Both the position numbers and the translations under genes were made by a program. Positions 10,609 through 22,940 of a stretch of DNA of 64,000 bases are shown here, in pieces. The stretch comes from Lycium barbarum (Eukaryota; Streptophyta; Magnoliopsida; Solanales; Solanaceae), in contig NC_083339.1 in the NCBI RefSeq assembly GCF_019175385.1, positions 46,734,074 to 46,798,073 of the forward strand, given 5' to 3'. The first letter of the stretch is position 1, and every line of letters begins with the position of its first letter. Under the pieces are notes generated by a model. The model saw only the letters and a program-made list of their open reading frames with translations. It was not told the origin of the DNA and did not search any database.

Positions 10609-12968
10609 TGTCACGACCCCACTAGGGGCTATGACGGTTACCCGGAGCTGACTACCGAGCACCACTCATTAAGCTAATCATCATACCCAACCACAATGAG
10701 CGTCTGTACCTGCGGGCATGAAACGCAGCCCCCGAAGAAAGAGGGTCAGTACGAAATATGTACTCAGTATATAAAGCATGAAATACAATAATCAAGATCA
10801 TAACTGAAATAAGAAGTACGGAAAACGAGTACAGAGATCAGTATACCAAAAAGCCTGTTTTTGAAACACAAATAATGCATATAAAAAAAAATCATGCATA
10901 GGTCTCAGGAACGTGGTCGCCACTCCGTCGCTGGCGCCACAACACATCATACTCCAGAAGATTTCATATCTCCGTACAACCCCGAAACACATCATAACAT
11001 CATAGCACATCATACGCCATAACACATCATAACGCCGTATATAAGCGGTACCCGGCCCCCTAGCGAGGGACTCGGGGAACCGTAACACATCATACTGCCG
11101 AATATAACATAGAGCGCACAATGACAGAACCAGCCCGGGACTCGGCGAAGGTTATAATAACAGTATGCACGAGCAGAGTAGTGAGAAACTATATGCACAT
11201 AAATCAATTTTTAAGACTCGATAGGTACATACACTAGTCGACGCTTGAAGATCATAAACACGTTTCGAGTCAATCCGAGTTAGTATAAGAAAATTGTGGA
11301 CATTATTCGCTTTAGGATCCTCTAGGAACGTATCGGAGCGATCCGAGCTCGTCTATGAAAGTTACAGACATTTTTCGACAAAGCTGTTAGGAATAAAAAT
11401 CCTTTACACATATTTGTTATCTAATCATACAAAAGCCACAAAGACCATAGTTCGACTATATTAGGAATACTAACACCAAGAAATGAATAAAAATCGTCGA
11501 CATGCTCGAATCTTATGAATGGAGTTACCCCGAGGCTCGTTTCATAGCTTACTTGCAACTAGGACATGCCAAAAGAAGGAAAGGGTAAGCTTTACATACC
11601 ATGCTCGCTTCCTAAGCTAATCCCAACTCAAGTCTCGGGCTCCCCAAGATCTACAATAACGTCATTAAATACCAAACGTTAGCTACAAGTACTTAGGAAT
11701 TCAATCCTAAGCTAGTACTTCTCTACAAAAATTTCGGCAGCATTTCCCCTGTAAATTCAACAACCCCGAGAATTCAACTTGGCCAAATCATCAACAACAA
11801 TACCAACAACCATATTAACAACATCAACAATTAATTCAAAACACATTCTAACATTAGCAACTCCCTTTTACATAATTCGACGGCATTCCATTTACATTCA
11901 CTTCAACTACATGCAATCAAGCTAACATCAATGCTCGCACACCCAAATACTAATCCGAAACCATTCAAACAAAACTCAAGAACACTTCAAACAATCCGCA
12001 CAATATTAGAAAATAATCTAACCAATATGCCACTTCACCCAAAACCTCCAAAATGCGACAATAGCAATAACAAATTTCCTTCTTTCAAATTCATGAACTA
12101 CACCAACAATTCACGCACTAACAACATTATTTTCCATAAATACAAGAAGTGGTATTAAAGTCACATTGGCTTCTAAAACAACTATCCAACAATTACAACT
12201 TCAACTAGAATTATTAAACTCACTTCCATCATAGAATCCATTACAACAACAACCAAAATACTAAGTAAAATTAATTCATCCTTTCTACACAACACCTACA
12301 CCAACATGACTACCACATAACATCCTTATTTTCATGAATTTCATCCATTTCTACATACTACAACATGCACAAATCATTTCTAACACATAGAAAAGATGAT
12401 TAAACCTTACCTTTTCACCACACTTCTCACTTGGCTAGGGTTATGAATTTGCAACAAGGAGTGGTTTAATTGCTCCAACAACTATCTCACATTAAAGAGG
12501 ACCTTCCAATTAGTTGATTTGCTAGGAGAAAATAATTTTTTTGTGATCAATTTTTCCAAGGTGTTGTTCGGCTACACCATGGACGAATGGCCCTCTTTGT
12601 TTTTGTCCAAGTTTCTTGAATTTTTTAAGTGTGGAAGATGAAGAATATGACTAATAAGTCATCTAATATACACATATATAATTCATCCATGTGGGCCAAG
12701 GCCCACCCCACGTTACACGGCCACTCGACCTTTTTTTTTGTTCAAGAATTTTAAGTTCCCATAATTCACTTTTAACCCCAAACTTCCCTTAATATTTCCA
12801 TGAGCCACCTTGTGAATTTCCCTTTTTACCCCTACCCTTTCTTAATATTTCCACATCAATAATTTTCATAAACAACTTGTGTATTAAACAAGATCAAAAT
12901 ATAGCCTTGCCCTTAACTTCTCGCACTTATCTTGACTTATCCGAATGTATAAAATACGGGATATAACA
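10609..12968 (-). repeat. E2 3' LTR (minus strand)
   Basis: Minus-strand reading begins TGTTATATCCCG (12968) and ends GGGGTCGTGACA (10609), 2360 bp. It is the 3' LTR because a polypurine tract sits immediately upstream in minus-strand sense (12969-12981). Its middle and downstream portion match the partial LTR G at 32009-33385, including the stretch around 11160-11220. No coding potential. Confidence 0.88.
10710..10764 (-). other. Three-hairpin LTR module, E2 copy
   Basis: CTGCG 10710-10714 pairs with CGCAG 10724-10728; a CCC/GGG stem follows; AGTAC 10748-10752 pairs with GTACT 10760-10764. Confidence 0.7.
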
Positions 12969-13004
12969 TCCTCGCCCCCTTTAGAACATTCGTCCTCGAA
13001 TGTT
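12969..13004 (-). other. E2 polypurine tract and adjacent inverted repeat
   Basis: In minus-strand sense the inverted repeat AACATTCG/CGAATGTT (13004-12985, four-base loop) is followed by AAAGGGGGCGAGGA and then the LTR. The tract primes plus-strand DNA synthesis. The same hairpin-plus-tract arrangement occurs in B, C and D. Confidence 0.85.
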
Positions 13005-13484
13005 GAATTAGTCTTATAGGGTCGTGTTTCTCCACCATCTTCCGTTTATGGCGATACTGTTATGCAAGGCCATGTATCCTGTTTTTTTCTCATTGTATGC
13101 CTCCTTACCCTTTTCCACATGTCCTAACATACTTGAAGCTGTTGGCAAGAGCCGGTTCGTTAAACTTTTCATTGTTCGTTAGAACTATTCTTCCTATTAT
13201 GGGGTTCCGTCATTCCGTCTGGTACTTCACGAGATATATACGTGTTTTCTCAAAGTACTTAACCCTGCTTGATATCACTCGTACTAGAATACGTACTCAT
13301 AACATTGTTTGTTGTGAATGCTTCGAGAGGGTCTTCTCCTTATCATTTATCACGATCTCTCCTGTGCCTAATCATCTATCTCTTTTACTTAGAGTGAATC
13401 CTTTGCGTCTGCATTCTGGTATGAATTCTAACTCAACTCATCCTTCAAAACTAGTGTCCTTCTCCCTTCTTTCATAGTCGAACA
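13005..13484 (-). other. E2 interior remnant, non-coding
   Basis: Internal sequence next to the polypurine tract, without a recognisable domain. The 126-codon plus-strand open frame at 13097-13477 has low-complexity composition and no known motif, so I do not call it a gene. The segment continues at 20881 once solo LTR S4 is removed. Confidence 0.5.
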
Positions 13485-14910
13485 TGTTACACCCCGTATC
13501 TTCGAAGAAGCACTTATCAAATTTGAAATATAAGTACGTTGAGTTATGATTAAGTAAAACCACTTTGGAATATAAGTAAGCATTGTTAAGTATATTTAAT
13601 GAGTGAAGGATGTATATAAGGTATACCGGAAGGTTTTATGAGGAAATGAGTGGAAGAAATGAAGTAATACGACTTTGGAGAAAGGATGGGTAAAGTTTCG
13701 TGTGAAAATTTTGGTCCAACTTGAGGGAAGAATATCTCTTAGCATATGAATCTTTTTCAAGTGAAACTAAAGCCTAAAATGAAGTTTCTCAAGTTTAGTT
13801 TCCAACGAACAAACCGCTCATCGATAGGACATCGGAGTAGAGAATTATGGACATTAAAAGCTCAGCTGACAAAGCAGAAACGTGTGCTATAGTAACTGCT
13901 ACAATAAACTGCTACAGTGACCGGACCCGAATTTGAACCTTATAAAAGAGGCGAAACCCCTTTTTTTAACCAAAAAAATCAGATTTTAGAGCAGCAACAC
14001 AGAGGGAAATTTGGTCATAAAAAAAGTTGAGGGTTTGAGCAATTTTCAAGTGATTCTGCTTAATCAAGGCTCGGATAGTGCGTAGTTGTGATCACGGTAT
14101 TATTTAGTGTTGGACTTGGCTTGGATTCAAGGTGGAATATTGAAGATATTATCATTTGGACAAGAAAAAGGTATGAGTCTTCCTCTTTTGCTATTATTTA
14201 AGGCTTATTTACGAAGATAAAGTCGTTAAATAATTGTATAGAAAGTTGGTTAGTTATGGAAGTTGGAAAACAGCGTGTGGGCTGTTTTATGGCACCTGTT
14301 GATGTTGAAAGTGATGTTGTTAATGTTTGTATTGATGTTGTTGTTTTTGGTTGCTGAATTATGATTTTGGGCTAGGCATATAAATAGACGAGATGTTGCC
14401 GAAATTTCGGCAGATTCTAGAAAGATTTATTTGGAGGCTTAGGATAAGTGTATGACAATGGACCTAATTATAGCATGAATGGTCTTATATGTAGATTGCG
14501 AGACCGGAAATAGGTGGAAGAGCCGAGCCATGAATTTTCAGGTATGTTAAGGCTATTCCCTTTCTTCTAAAGGCATGATTCCTTTCTTATGAACATATAT
14601 ATGTCTTCCATAACATTCTTATTCCCAAAAGCTAAAAGTTCATGATTCTTAGAGTTTCTTATGATGCTAAAGATAAGTATGTTCCATGATGATAATGATG
14701 ATGATGATGATGATGATTCCATTCTTGGAGATTCCAATGCTTATGGATGATTTCCTTGATTTTATTCATTGTTGTTGATCTCACCTTATAATCATGGTTT
14801 CTTCAAGGTGAGATATAGCGATGATGATTATTCCATAATGCAATCGGAGGTTACCGACCTTACGTCACTCCGATAGAGTTATAGCTTTTGATTGGACTCT
14901 AATGCATGCT

Positions 14911-14911
14911 T

Positions 14912-14948
<37 letters not shown>
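14911..14948 (+). repeat. (GTATAT)n microsatellite in S4
   Basis: About six copies of the hexamer GTATAT in tandem. A TGA-type trinucleotide run lies nearby at about 14690-14716. Confidence 0.9.
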
Positions 14949-15095
14949 GATTACACAGTGCCTAGATGGCCGGGCAGCACCGCTAAGGTGGGCGGCTTAT
15001 ACACCGTGCCTAGATTGCTGGGCTGCACCGCTAAGGCAGGCGGCTTATACACCGTGTCTATATGGCATGGGCAGCACCACTAGTGGGCGGCGTGA

Positions 15096-17651
15096 TGTCA
15101 CGACCCGACTAGGGGCCACGACGGGCACCCGGTGCTATCCCACCCGGGCACCCCTTGACATACTTTCACATAACATCTAGGTGAGCCACATAGTAAAAAC
15201 ATACATTTCTATTCATCAATCATGCTAGTCCCTTTGGACAACAACCTCTTTATATCATCATAGGCGTCTATGCCACATCAATGTACATGGGCCAACGAGG
15301 CCAACAAAATGGTATACAAAATATAGGCAGACAAGGCCAAACACATCTAACCACATACACATGTCTACGAGCCTCTACGAAGAGTATAACATATCACATA
15401 AGCGGGACAGGACCTCGCTATGCCCATAATTATGTACACAAAAGAATAAGTACCCAAAAGCTATGGCTCCGAAGGAAATGGAGCTTTGCTATGTAGTCTC
15501 TGAGAATGTAGCTATGGATCGAGCCTGTCTCCCTGTGCACCTGCCGGCATGACGCAGCGTCCACAAATAAAAGGATGTCAGTACGAAGAATGTACTGAGT
15601 ATGTAAAGCATGATCAATATCAATGTAGAAGCATAATGAACATAGTAAGAAATAGTACAAGATGGGAGATGGTAATATTATCACCATGGACACTTACTTT
15701 CCTTTCATAGAAACTTTCCATTCTAATGTGTAATTGTGCTCATACCTCCATATCCGTATCCATGTTCGTACCCGTTCCATATTAGTACCCGTATTCATAT
15801 ACATATCCTTACTCACATTCATATTGTATACATAATCATATCACATACATAATCATATCATATACGTAGCATTTACATAACATACCCGACCCCGAAGGTT
15901 CGGTGTTTCACGTACCCGACCATAGCTAGGCTCGGTGGTCATACATACCTGGCCAACCAAGGCTCAGTGTTACAGATACCTGGCCCTACCAAGGCTCAGT
16001 GTTATCCGTACCCAACTGCAGTGGTGTGCGCGCATTACGTAATCATATACATACTCTATACATATTCATATACATACGTTCTACCCGGCATCATAAGCTC
16101 GGGGTCTTATTATAGCCCTTTATAGGCACACATACCTACAATAGCTCGTAGGCATCTTTAACATCATACTATTCTCATCATCATTACTATCATTATCACT
16201 ATCTTCGTTGTTATCATTACATCTATCTTATAGGCCTACTCGTCATATGAGGAACTTAGTACAGCCGTAACATATCAAGCATCGTGAGCTTACTAGCTCG
16301 TAAGATCAAATCATTTGAAGAAATCATAGTCTTATAGAAGGTTTAGACGTTTGTCCAAAGAACCATGCCTTATGAAAGAAGGGTTAGCCTTACATACCTT
16401 TTCATTCGACTATTTACCACTTGCACGTTCTCTTTCAACGGTTGCGTTTATACCATCATTAAAGTCATACTATCATTAGAATCGACAACTAGCACACATG
16501 GCTAAAACTAGAGAAAATCGGACAGCATCTCCTTTATTTATACAACATTCCTCCATATCGTAATTCAACTCCCAAACGTCAACAATACATTCACAATACC
16601 ATAACAATGGCCATTAATCATTTACGTTAACCACATTATCTAGATTTCTCAATTCGCTCCCAAGTCACCCATATTCATGGTCATATCACCCGACTTCGTC
16701 CATTCATATACAATGCCCATTTTTATGATCTTAACATCATTTATAACACATTCATATCACAACACAACAAGAATCATGGTTCAATTCAAACTATCTCTCA
16801 AAATGTCACTATTCATCATTCATGACGCATTTTTCTATACTCATCGAATGTCCAAAAATTTTAACTCTCAAATACCTTAAACAACATATAAATACCATAA
16901 ATCTTACCTTAGATGTTGTAGGAACGAGCCTTGGTCGAAATACTTCACTTGAGCAAAAACCCTAGCTTTCCTTCAATAAGATTTTCTTGACTTGAATAAT
17001 CTTAATGGGTTTCCTTACACTTGATTCACTTGATTTGTGTTGTTGATGACTAAAAATCCTTGAAATCTTGTGGAATAAATGTAGAGAGAGGGGATGAAAT
17101 GTGGAAATGAAATAATAAACTTGGGTCCCTTATTTAATGACTTAAAATCTGGTTTGGAGTGAACAACACAGTGGTCGTAAACTTGGTTTACGGTCCGTAT
17201 TCCAGTTTACGGACCGTCCTTCGTGGTCGTATTTAGTCATAATAGAACCAGAAACTCAGGCTGAGACGTGGTGATTTACGGACACAGTTTACAGGCCGTA
17301 AACCACTTTACGGTCCGTATTTTAGGTCGTATTTAACCATTTGCTCATTTGGCAGAAAGTTGAAGTTTTTGGAAGCTGAAATACGACATGGCAGTTTACG
17401 GACCGTATACCACTTTACGATCCGTATTTCATTTTACGACCAACTGGCCAGAATGCAAACCTGCAACTTTTCACATTTCCAAAACCTATAATTAGTCATT
17501 GTGGAGCATAACCTACCTTTCATTGCAATTGCCTTTGAAATCTTAATTACGGTCGTCAAACGTCGTTCCCTTCTTATTAAAACATCATATACTCGTATTC
17601 TTCATTAGTCTATTCAATGTACGTTCACGGGGGAATTCCTGAGGTGTAACA
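15096..17651 (-). mobile_element. S2: solo LTR (minus strand) inside S4
   Basis: Left end TGTCACGACCC, right end GAGGTGTAACA, 2556 bp, flanked by exact CGTGA duplications (15091-15095, 17652-17656). Minus orientation. It has TACGGNCCGTA palindromes at about 17190-17430 and the hairpin module near 15541-15596, with AGTAC/GTACT intact and mismatches in the other stems. It is closely related to S3. Confidence 0.94.
17170..17440 (-). promoter_or_regulatory. Palindrome cluster TACGGNCCGTA in S2
   Basis: Repeated TACGGTCCGTA and TACGGACCGTA sites, often flanked by TTT/AAA, occupy the upstream (U3) part of this minus-strand LTR. Function unknown; placement matches the clusters in S1, S3, S5 and A. 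Confidence 0.55.
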
Positions 17652-17976
17652 CGTGAGATGGTTACCCCGGACGCGGGCTAATGATTATGCTACATATATG
17701 TATATGAGAAATTTTTTCTTTAAAGTTAAGCAGGCATGGTATCTGCCTTAAGAGGCAATCTTATGTACAGGTTATTTTCTTACCTCATGTTATGCTCTAC
17801 ATTTCTCATTATGTTATTTTTCATGTTCGGTATCTCTTACTATATTATTAATCATGCCTTACATATTCGGTACATTAATCGTACTGACGTCCTTTCTTGT
17901 GGACGCTGCGTTCATGCCTGCAGGTTCAGATAGCCAGCCGAGTGAGCCAGACTAGTAGGATCTCCTCCAAGCCATA

Positions 17977-20457
17977 TGTCACGACCCGACTAGGGCCGTG
18001 ACGAGCACCCGGCGCTACCCCACCCGGGCACCCCTTTAACATACTTTCACATAACGTCTAGGTGAGACATAAATCAAATCAGGCATTCTAGCCATCAATC
18101 ATACTAGTCCCAATTGGACGACAATATTTCTTATATCATCATAGGCATCTATGCCACATCAATGTACATAGGCCGACAAGGCCAACAAAATGACATACAA
18201 AAATATAGGCTGACAAGGCCAAACACATCTAACCACATACACATGTCTACGAGCCTCTAAGAAGGTTATAACATATCACATGAGCGGGACAGGACCCCGC
18301 TATGCCCATAATTATGTACACAAAAGAATAAGTACCCAAAAGCTATAGCTCCGAATGAAATGGAGCTCCGCTATGTAGTCCCTGAAAATATAGCTATGGA
18401 TCAAGCCTGTCTCCCTGTGCACCTGCGGGCATGACGCAGCGTCTACAAACAAAAGGACGTCAGTACGAAGAATGTACTGAGTATGTAAAGCATGATCAAT
18501 ATCAATATGAAAGCTTAAGAGTCAGCATATGAAATAGCATAACATGGGAGATAATAATATCGTCGTCATAGCACTTGCTTGCTTTCCACAAGGACATTCT
18601 ATTTCTATTGCGTATCCGTGTACATACATCCATATCCGTATTTATTTACCTTCACATTCATTTTTATAACATATTCGTACTCATATTGATGTCATATATA
18701 CACACACACACATATATATATACCTATAGCGTGCCCGACCATAAAGGTTCGGTGTTTCATACATACTTGGCCAACCAAGGCTCAAGGTCATACATACCTG
18801 GCCCTACCAAGGCATCAGGGTTATCCGTACTTTCTGCAGAAGTGCGCGCGCGTTTCATAATCATATACATACTCTATACATATTCATATACATATATTCT
18901 TACCCGGCGTCATAAGCTCGGGGTCTTATTATAGCCCTTCATAGGCACACATACATATAATAGCTCATAAGCATCTTTAGCATCATTTTATTCTCATCAT
19001 CATTACTATCATTGTCATTATCGTTACATCTACCCTATAGGCTTACTCGTCATACGAGGAACTTCGTACAATCGTAGCACATTGAGCATCGGGAGCTTAC
19101 TAGCTCGGAGAATCAAATCGTTGAAGGGAATCATAGTCTTATAGGAGATTTAGACGTTTGGCCAAAGAACCATGCCTTATGAAAGAAGGGTTAGCCTTAC
19201 ATACTTTTTCGTTCGACTATATAACACTTGTACGTTCCCTTCCACGCTTGCGTTTATACCTTCATCAAGGTCATACTATCGTTAGAATTGACAACTAGCA
19301 TAAATGGCTAAAGCTAGGGAAAATCGGACAGCATCTCCTTTATTTATACAACTTTCCTCCATATCGTAATTCAATTCCCAAATGTCAACAATACATTTAC
19401 AATATCATAACAATAGCCTTTAGTCATCTACATTATCCGTATTCTCAATTCACTTCCAATTTTCCATATTCAAGACCATAACACACGATTTCGTCCATTC
19501 ACATACAATGCCTATTTCATGATCTTAACTTCATTTATAAGTCATTCATGTCACAACACAACAACAATCATGATTCAATTCAAACTATTTCTCAAAACGT
19601 CATTATTCATCTTTCATGACCCATTTTGCTATACTCTTCTAAAATCCAAGAATTTCAACTTCCAAATACCTTAAACAACATATAAATACCATAAATCTTA
19701 CCTTAGATGTTGTAGGAACAAGACTTAGTCGAAATACCCCACTTGAGCAAAAACCCTAGTTTTTCTCCATTTGGATTTCTTGACTTGAATGATCTTTAAT
19801 GGGTTTGCTTACACTTGATTCACTTATTTTGTGTTGTTGATCACTAAAAACCCTTGAAAACTTGTGGAATATATGTAGAGAGATGTTTTAGAGAGAAGGG
19901 GTGTGATGTAGAAGTGAAATGAAATAAGCCTTGGTCCCCTTATTTAATGACTTAAAAATCTGATTTAAAGTGCACAGTGGTCGTAAACTTGGTTTACGGT
20001 CCGTATTCCAGTTTATGGACCGTCCTTCGTGGTCATATTTAATCATAATAGAACCAGAAACTCAGGCTGGGACATGGTGATTTACGATCATGGTATACGG
20101 GCCGTAAAACACTTTACGGTCCGTATTCCAGGTCGTATTTAACCATTGATCATCTGGCAGAAAGTTTGAAGTTTTGGAAGCCACAATACGACATGGCAGT
20201 TTACGGACCGTATACCACTTTACGGTTCGTATTTCATTTTACGACCACTGGCCAAAATGCAAACTTGCAACTTTTCACATTTCTAAAACCTATAATTATT
20301 CATTATGGAGCATAACCTCTCTTTTATTGCGATTGCCTTTGGAATCTTATTTAGGGTCATCAAATGTCATTTCTTACTCATGGAAACATCATACACTCGT
20401 GATCATCACTAGGTCATTCACCCGCGTACCAACAGAAGATTTTCTCGAGGTGTAACA
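17977..20457 (-). mobile_element. S3: solo LTR (minus strand) inside S4
   Basis: Left end TGTCACGACCC, right end GAGGTGTAACA, 2481 bp, flanked by exact CCATA duplications (17972-17976, 20458-20462). It matches S2 along most of its length, including the Z-DNA-prone GCGCGCG stretch and the palindromes at about 19980-20230. Two insertions of the same family in one orientation lie only 325 bp apart in S4. Confidence 0.94.
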
Positions 20458-20875
20458 CCATAGTTCCTGCGCTCCACTCGATCCGGAGTTGCATCCTTTT
20501 GGTATACTATTTCTGGTATGCGAATATATGGGTATGGTAGGGCCTTGTCCTGTCCATTTTATAGTCTATATTCCATAGAGGTCTGTAGACGGCGTATATA
20601 TAGTGGGGGTAGTCATATGCTTTCAGTTGTCCCTTAATTTTGTGAACAGTATATACGGTGACCAAGTTGGTCTGCGTTGTCATCCTCCGCCATAGGCATG
20701 TTTCATGGAATTCTCAGATAAGATCTATCGTATCAAACCTACCGCGAACGGTACCAGTGGACTATCAGTCAAAGTGGGCCACCAAGTTGTTTAGTGCAGA
20801 GTGGGAGTGAGTTTAGGGGTGCTCGATCAGTAGTGGTCGAGTGCTCATCGCGGCTCATTGGTTTGGGTCGTGACA

Positions 20876-21041
20876 GAACATTTCCTTGTAGTGTTTATCC
20901 CACTTAACGGATCGCTTCATTATCCATCGTAAGATCGCTCTAAGCCACAACCTACATACATAGCCGTTCTCTTGTATGGCAAGTAGGACTGCGGTGTTCA
21001 TGAATTCTTCCTTGATAACTTTTGTTCTGTTCTGTTATGGT
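20876..21041 (-). other. E2/E3 interior remnant between S4 and S5
   Basis: A 166-bp non-coding strip that includes the right copy of the S4 duplication and the left copy of the S5 duplication. No motif recognised. Confidence 0.5.
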
Positions 21042-21823
21042 TGTCACGACCCTACTAGGGGCCATGACGGGTACCCGGGGCTATCCACCGAGTACCGCTC
21101 ATTCTGCTAGTTATCATTTCTTATTAAGCATTCATTCATCAAATTCATACTCAAATCATGGAAACATCATTTTTCACTTGGAACCATAATTACCTTTAGA
21201 TACATAAGCCCTTCGGCTATCAAAATAGTACACATATACATATATATATATATATATATATTCTTATCAAAGTCATGAGACCATACTACCCACACATACG
21301 TATCTACGAGCCTCTACTAGAGTACTAGACATATGGATGGGAAGGACCCCGTCGTGCCCAAAACATATATGTACATAAAGTAGTAACTCAATGGCACCTC
21401 CGGAATAATGGGGTGCTTTCAACACTCTGCTTATCGACTTATACAATTTTGAGCCTCCTCCCTGCTTACCTATGGGCATGAACACATCGTCCAATGAAAA
21501 CGGACGTCAGTATGAATATTGTGAGGCATGAATGAAATAAACATAATAGAGAATCATAAGACATAACTTGCGTAACTTTTAAGGGAGGATACCTTTCGTG
21601 CCTATATCATATATTATCACGGTACATGTATCATCATAGCTCATACATCGTCGTATCATACATACATATATATCATAACATCACATCTGCTCATACATTT
21701 TAAACGTTATCCGTATACGGCCACGTAGTGGCTCGACAATATCACCTATATATTTTCTGGCCTTTTCATACATATATCATATATATATAATCATAGCATA
21801 TACATATTTATATCATATACATA

Positions 21824-22018
21824 CCTGGACAACCAAGGCTTCAGGGTTATGTCTACCTGGCCCTACCAAGGCTCAGTGTTATGCCTACCTGGCCCTACCA
21901 GGGCTCAGTGTTATCCATACCTAGCCCTACCAAGGCTCAGTGTTATCCGTACCTGGCCCTACCAAGGCTCAGTGTTATCCGTACCTGGCCCTATCAAGGC
22001 TCAGTGTTATCCGTACCC
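21824..22018 (-). repeat. Minisatellite of about six 32-bp units in S5
   Basis: Units contain CTGGCCCTACCAAGGCTCAG and differ by one to four bases. Open frames across it (for example 21849-22076) are simply the translated repeat. Confidence 0.92.
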
Positions 22019-22249
22019 AACTGCAGAGGTGTGCGCGCGTTACATAAATATATACATATTCTACCCGGCCTTATAAGCTCGGGGTTTCATAATAGTCATA
22101 CATAGGCACATATATATATACATAAAAGCCCATAAATATCTTTAGCGTCATCACTATCAACATCGTCATCATTATCATCGCATTGTCTCATCAACTTATC
22201 ATAACCTTTCATGGAGCATACATTTGGATTTAAAGACAATCTATGAGAA

Positions 22250-22940
22250 TCGCATCGTATTCGTAGCACGAGCTTCGTAATAATATCGCATAATAGCCTT
22301 CATAATCTCTAACTTAGGCTCATCGTTACCATAGTCGTATCTATAGCACATCTCTTACCTTTATCTCATGTGAAATCCTCTATAAACATAGACTCGCAAC
22401 TTTTCGGGACATTGGTCATATCATATGTATTAGAGCTTATGGGCAATCTATAACAATGTCGGGGTGACATAAGGTCGAGAGCCCCCACTTCCATTATGGA
22501 GCATTCATAAGCATTATGCCTCACCTTGAAGGAATTAGCATATAAGGTGAGTGTAGTCAATGAACGACATCAACGGATCGTAATATGGATCATTAGCCTT
22601 GTACAATCATAATATTATGGGCCTTAGAATCTTTAGACTTAGGCTCATCATTATCATTACTGCATTCGTAACATACATCTTATCTTATCCCATATGGGTA
22701 TTCATGAACATAGGCTCTTAGTTTTCTAGAAGGTAGGAAAGTCATGAAGAGGTAAGGAAAATACTATCATAGGAATCGTATAAGGATCATTAGCTTCGTA
22801 GGAATATTATATCATGAGCTTTATGACTTCTAGACTTAGATTCATCATTGGTATCGTCGTATTCGTAACATATCTCTTTTCTTTATCTCATATGAAGTTC
22901 TTTATACTCGTAGATTCATAGTTCCCAATATGTAGGAAAA
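22250..22940 (-). repeat. Degenerate tandem copies of a roughly 170-200 bp unit in S5
   Basis: Three blocks (about 22250-22410, 22570-22740 and 22765-22940) share the order: Ile-codon-like ATCGTAT, CTTCGTA, a 'GACTTAG.TTCATCAT' type core, TTCGTAACATA and CTTTATCTCAT. The E1 LTR has one such block at about 8300-8480. Confidence 0.6.

Larger units (their letters stand above)
13485..20875 (+). mobile_element. S4: solo LTR (plus strand), split by S2 and S3
   Basis: Starts TGTTACACCCCG and ends GGGTCGTGACA. The exact duplication GAACA flanks it (13480-13484 and 20876-20880). After removing S2, S3 and their duplicated target bases the LTR is about 2344 bp, matching S1 and A. No primer site or polypurine tract adjoins it, so it is a solo LTR. 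Its pieces are 13485-15095, 17657-17976 and 20463-20875. Confidence 0.93.

Noticed and set aside
13097..13477. 126-codon plus-strand open frame in the E2 interior
   Set aside because: No motif, no related frame elsewhere, and it runs antisense to the element; best explained by chance in pyrimidine-rich DNA.
21849..22105. Regular spaced repeats considered as a CRISPR array
   Set aside because: Units are contiguous 32-bp minisatellite copies without unique spacers, in a plant LTR.
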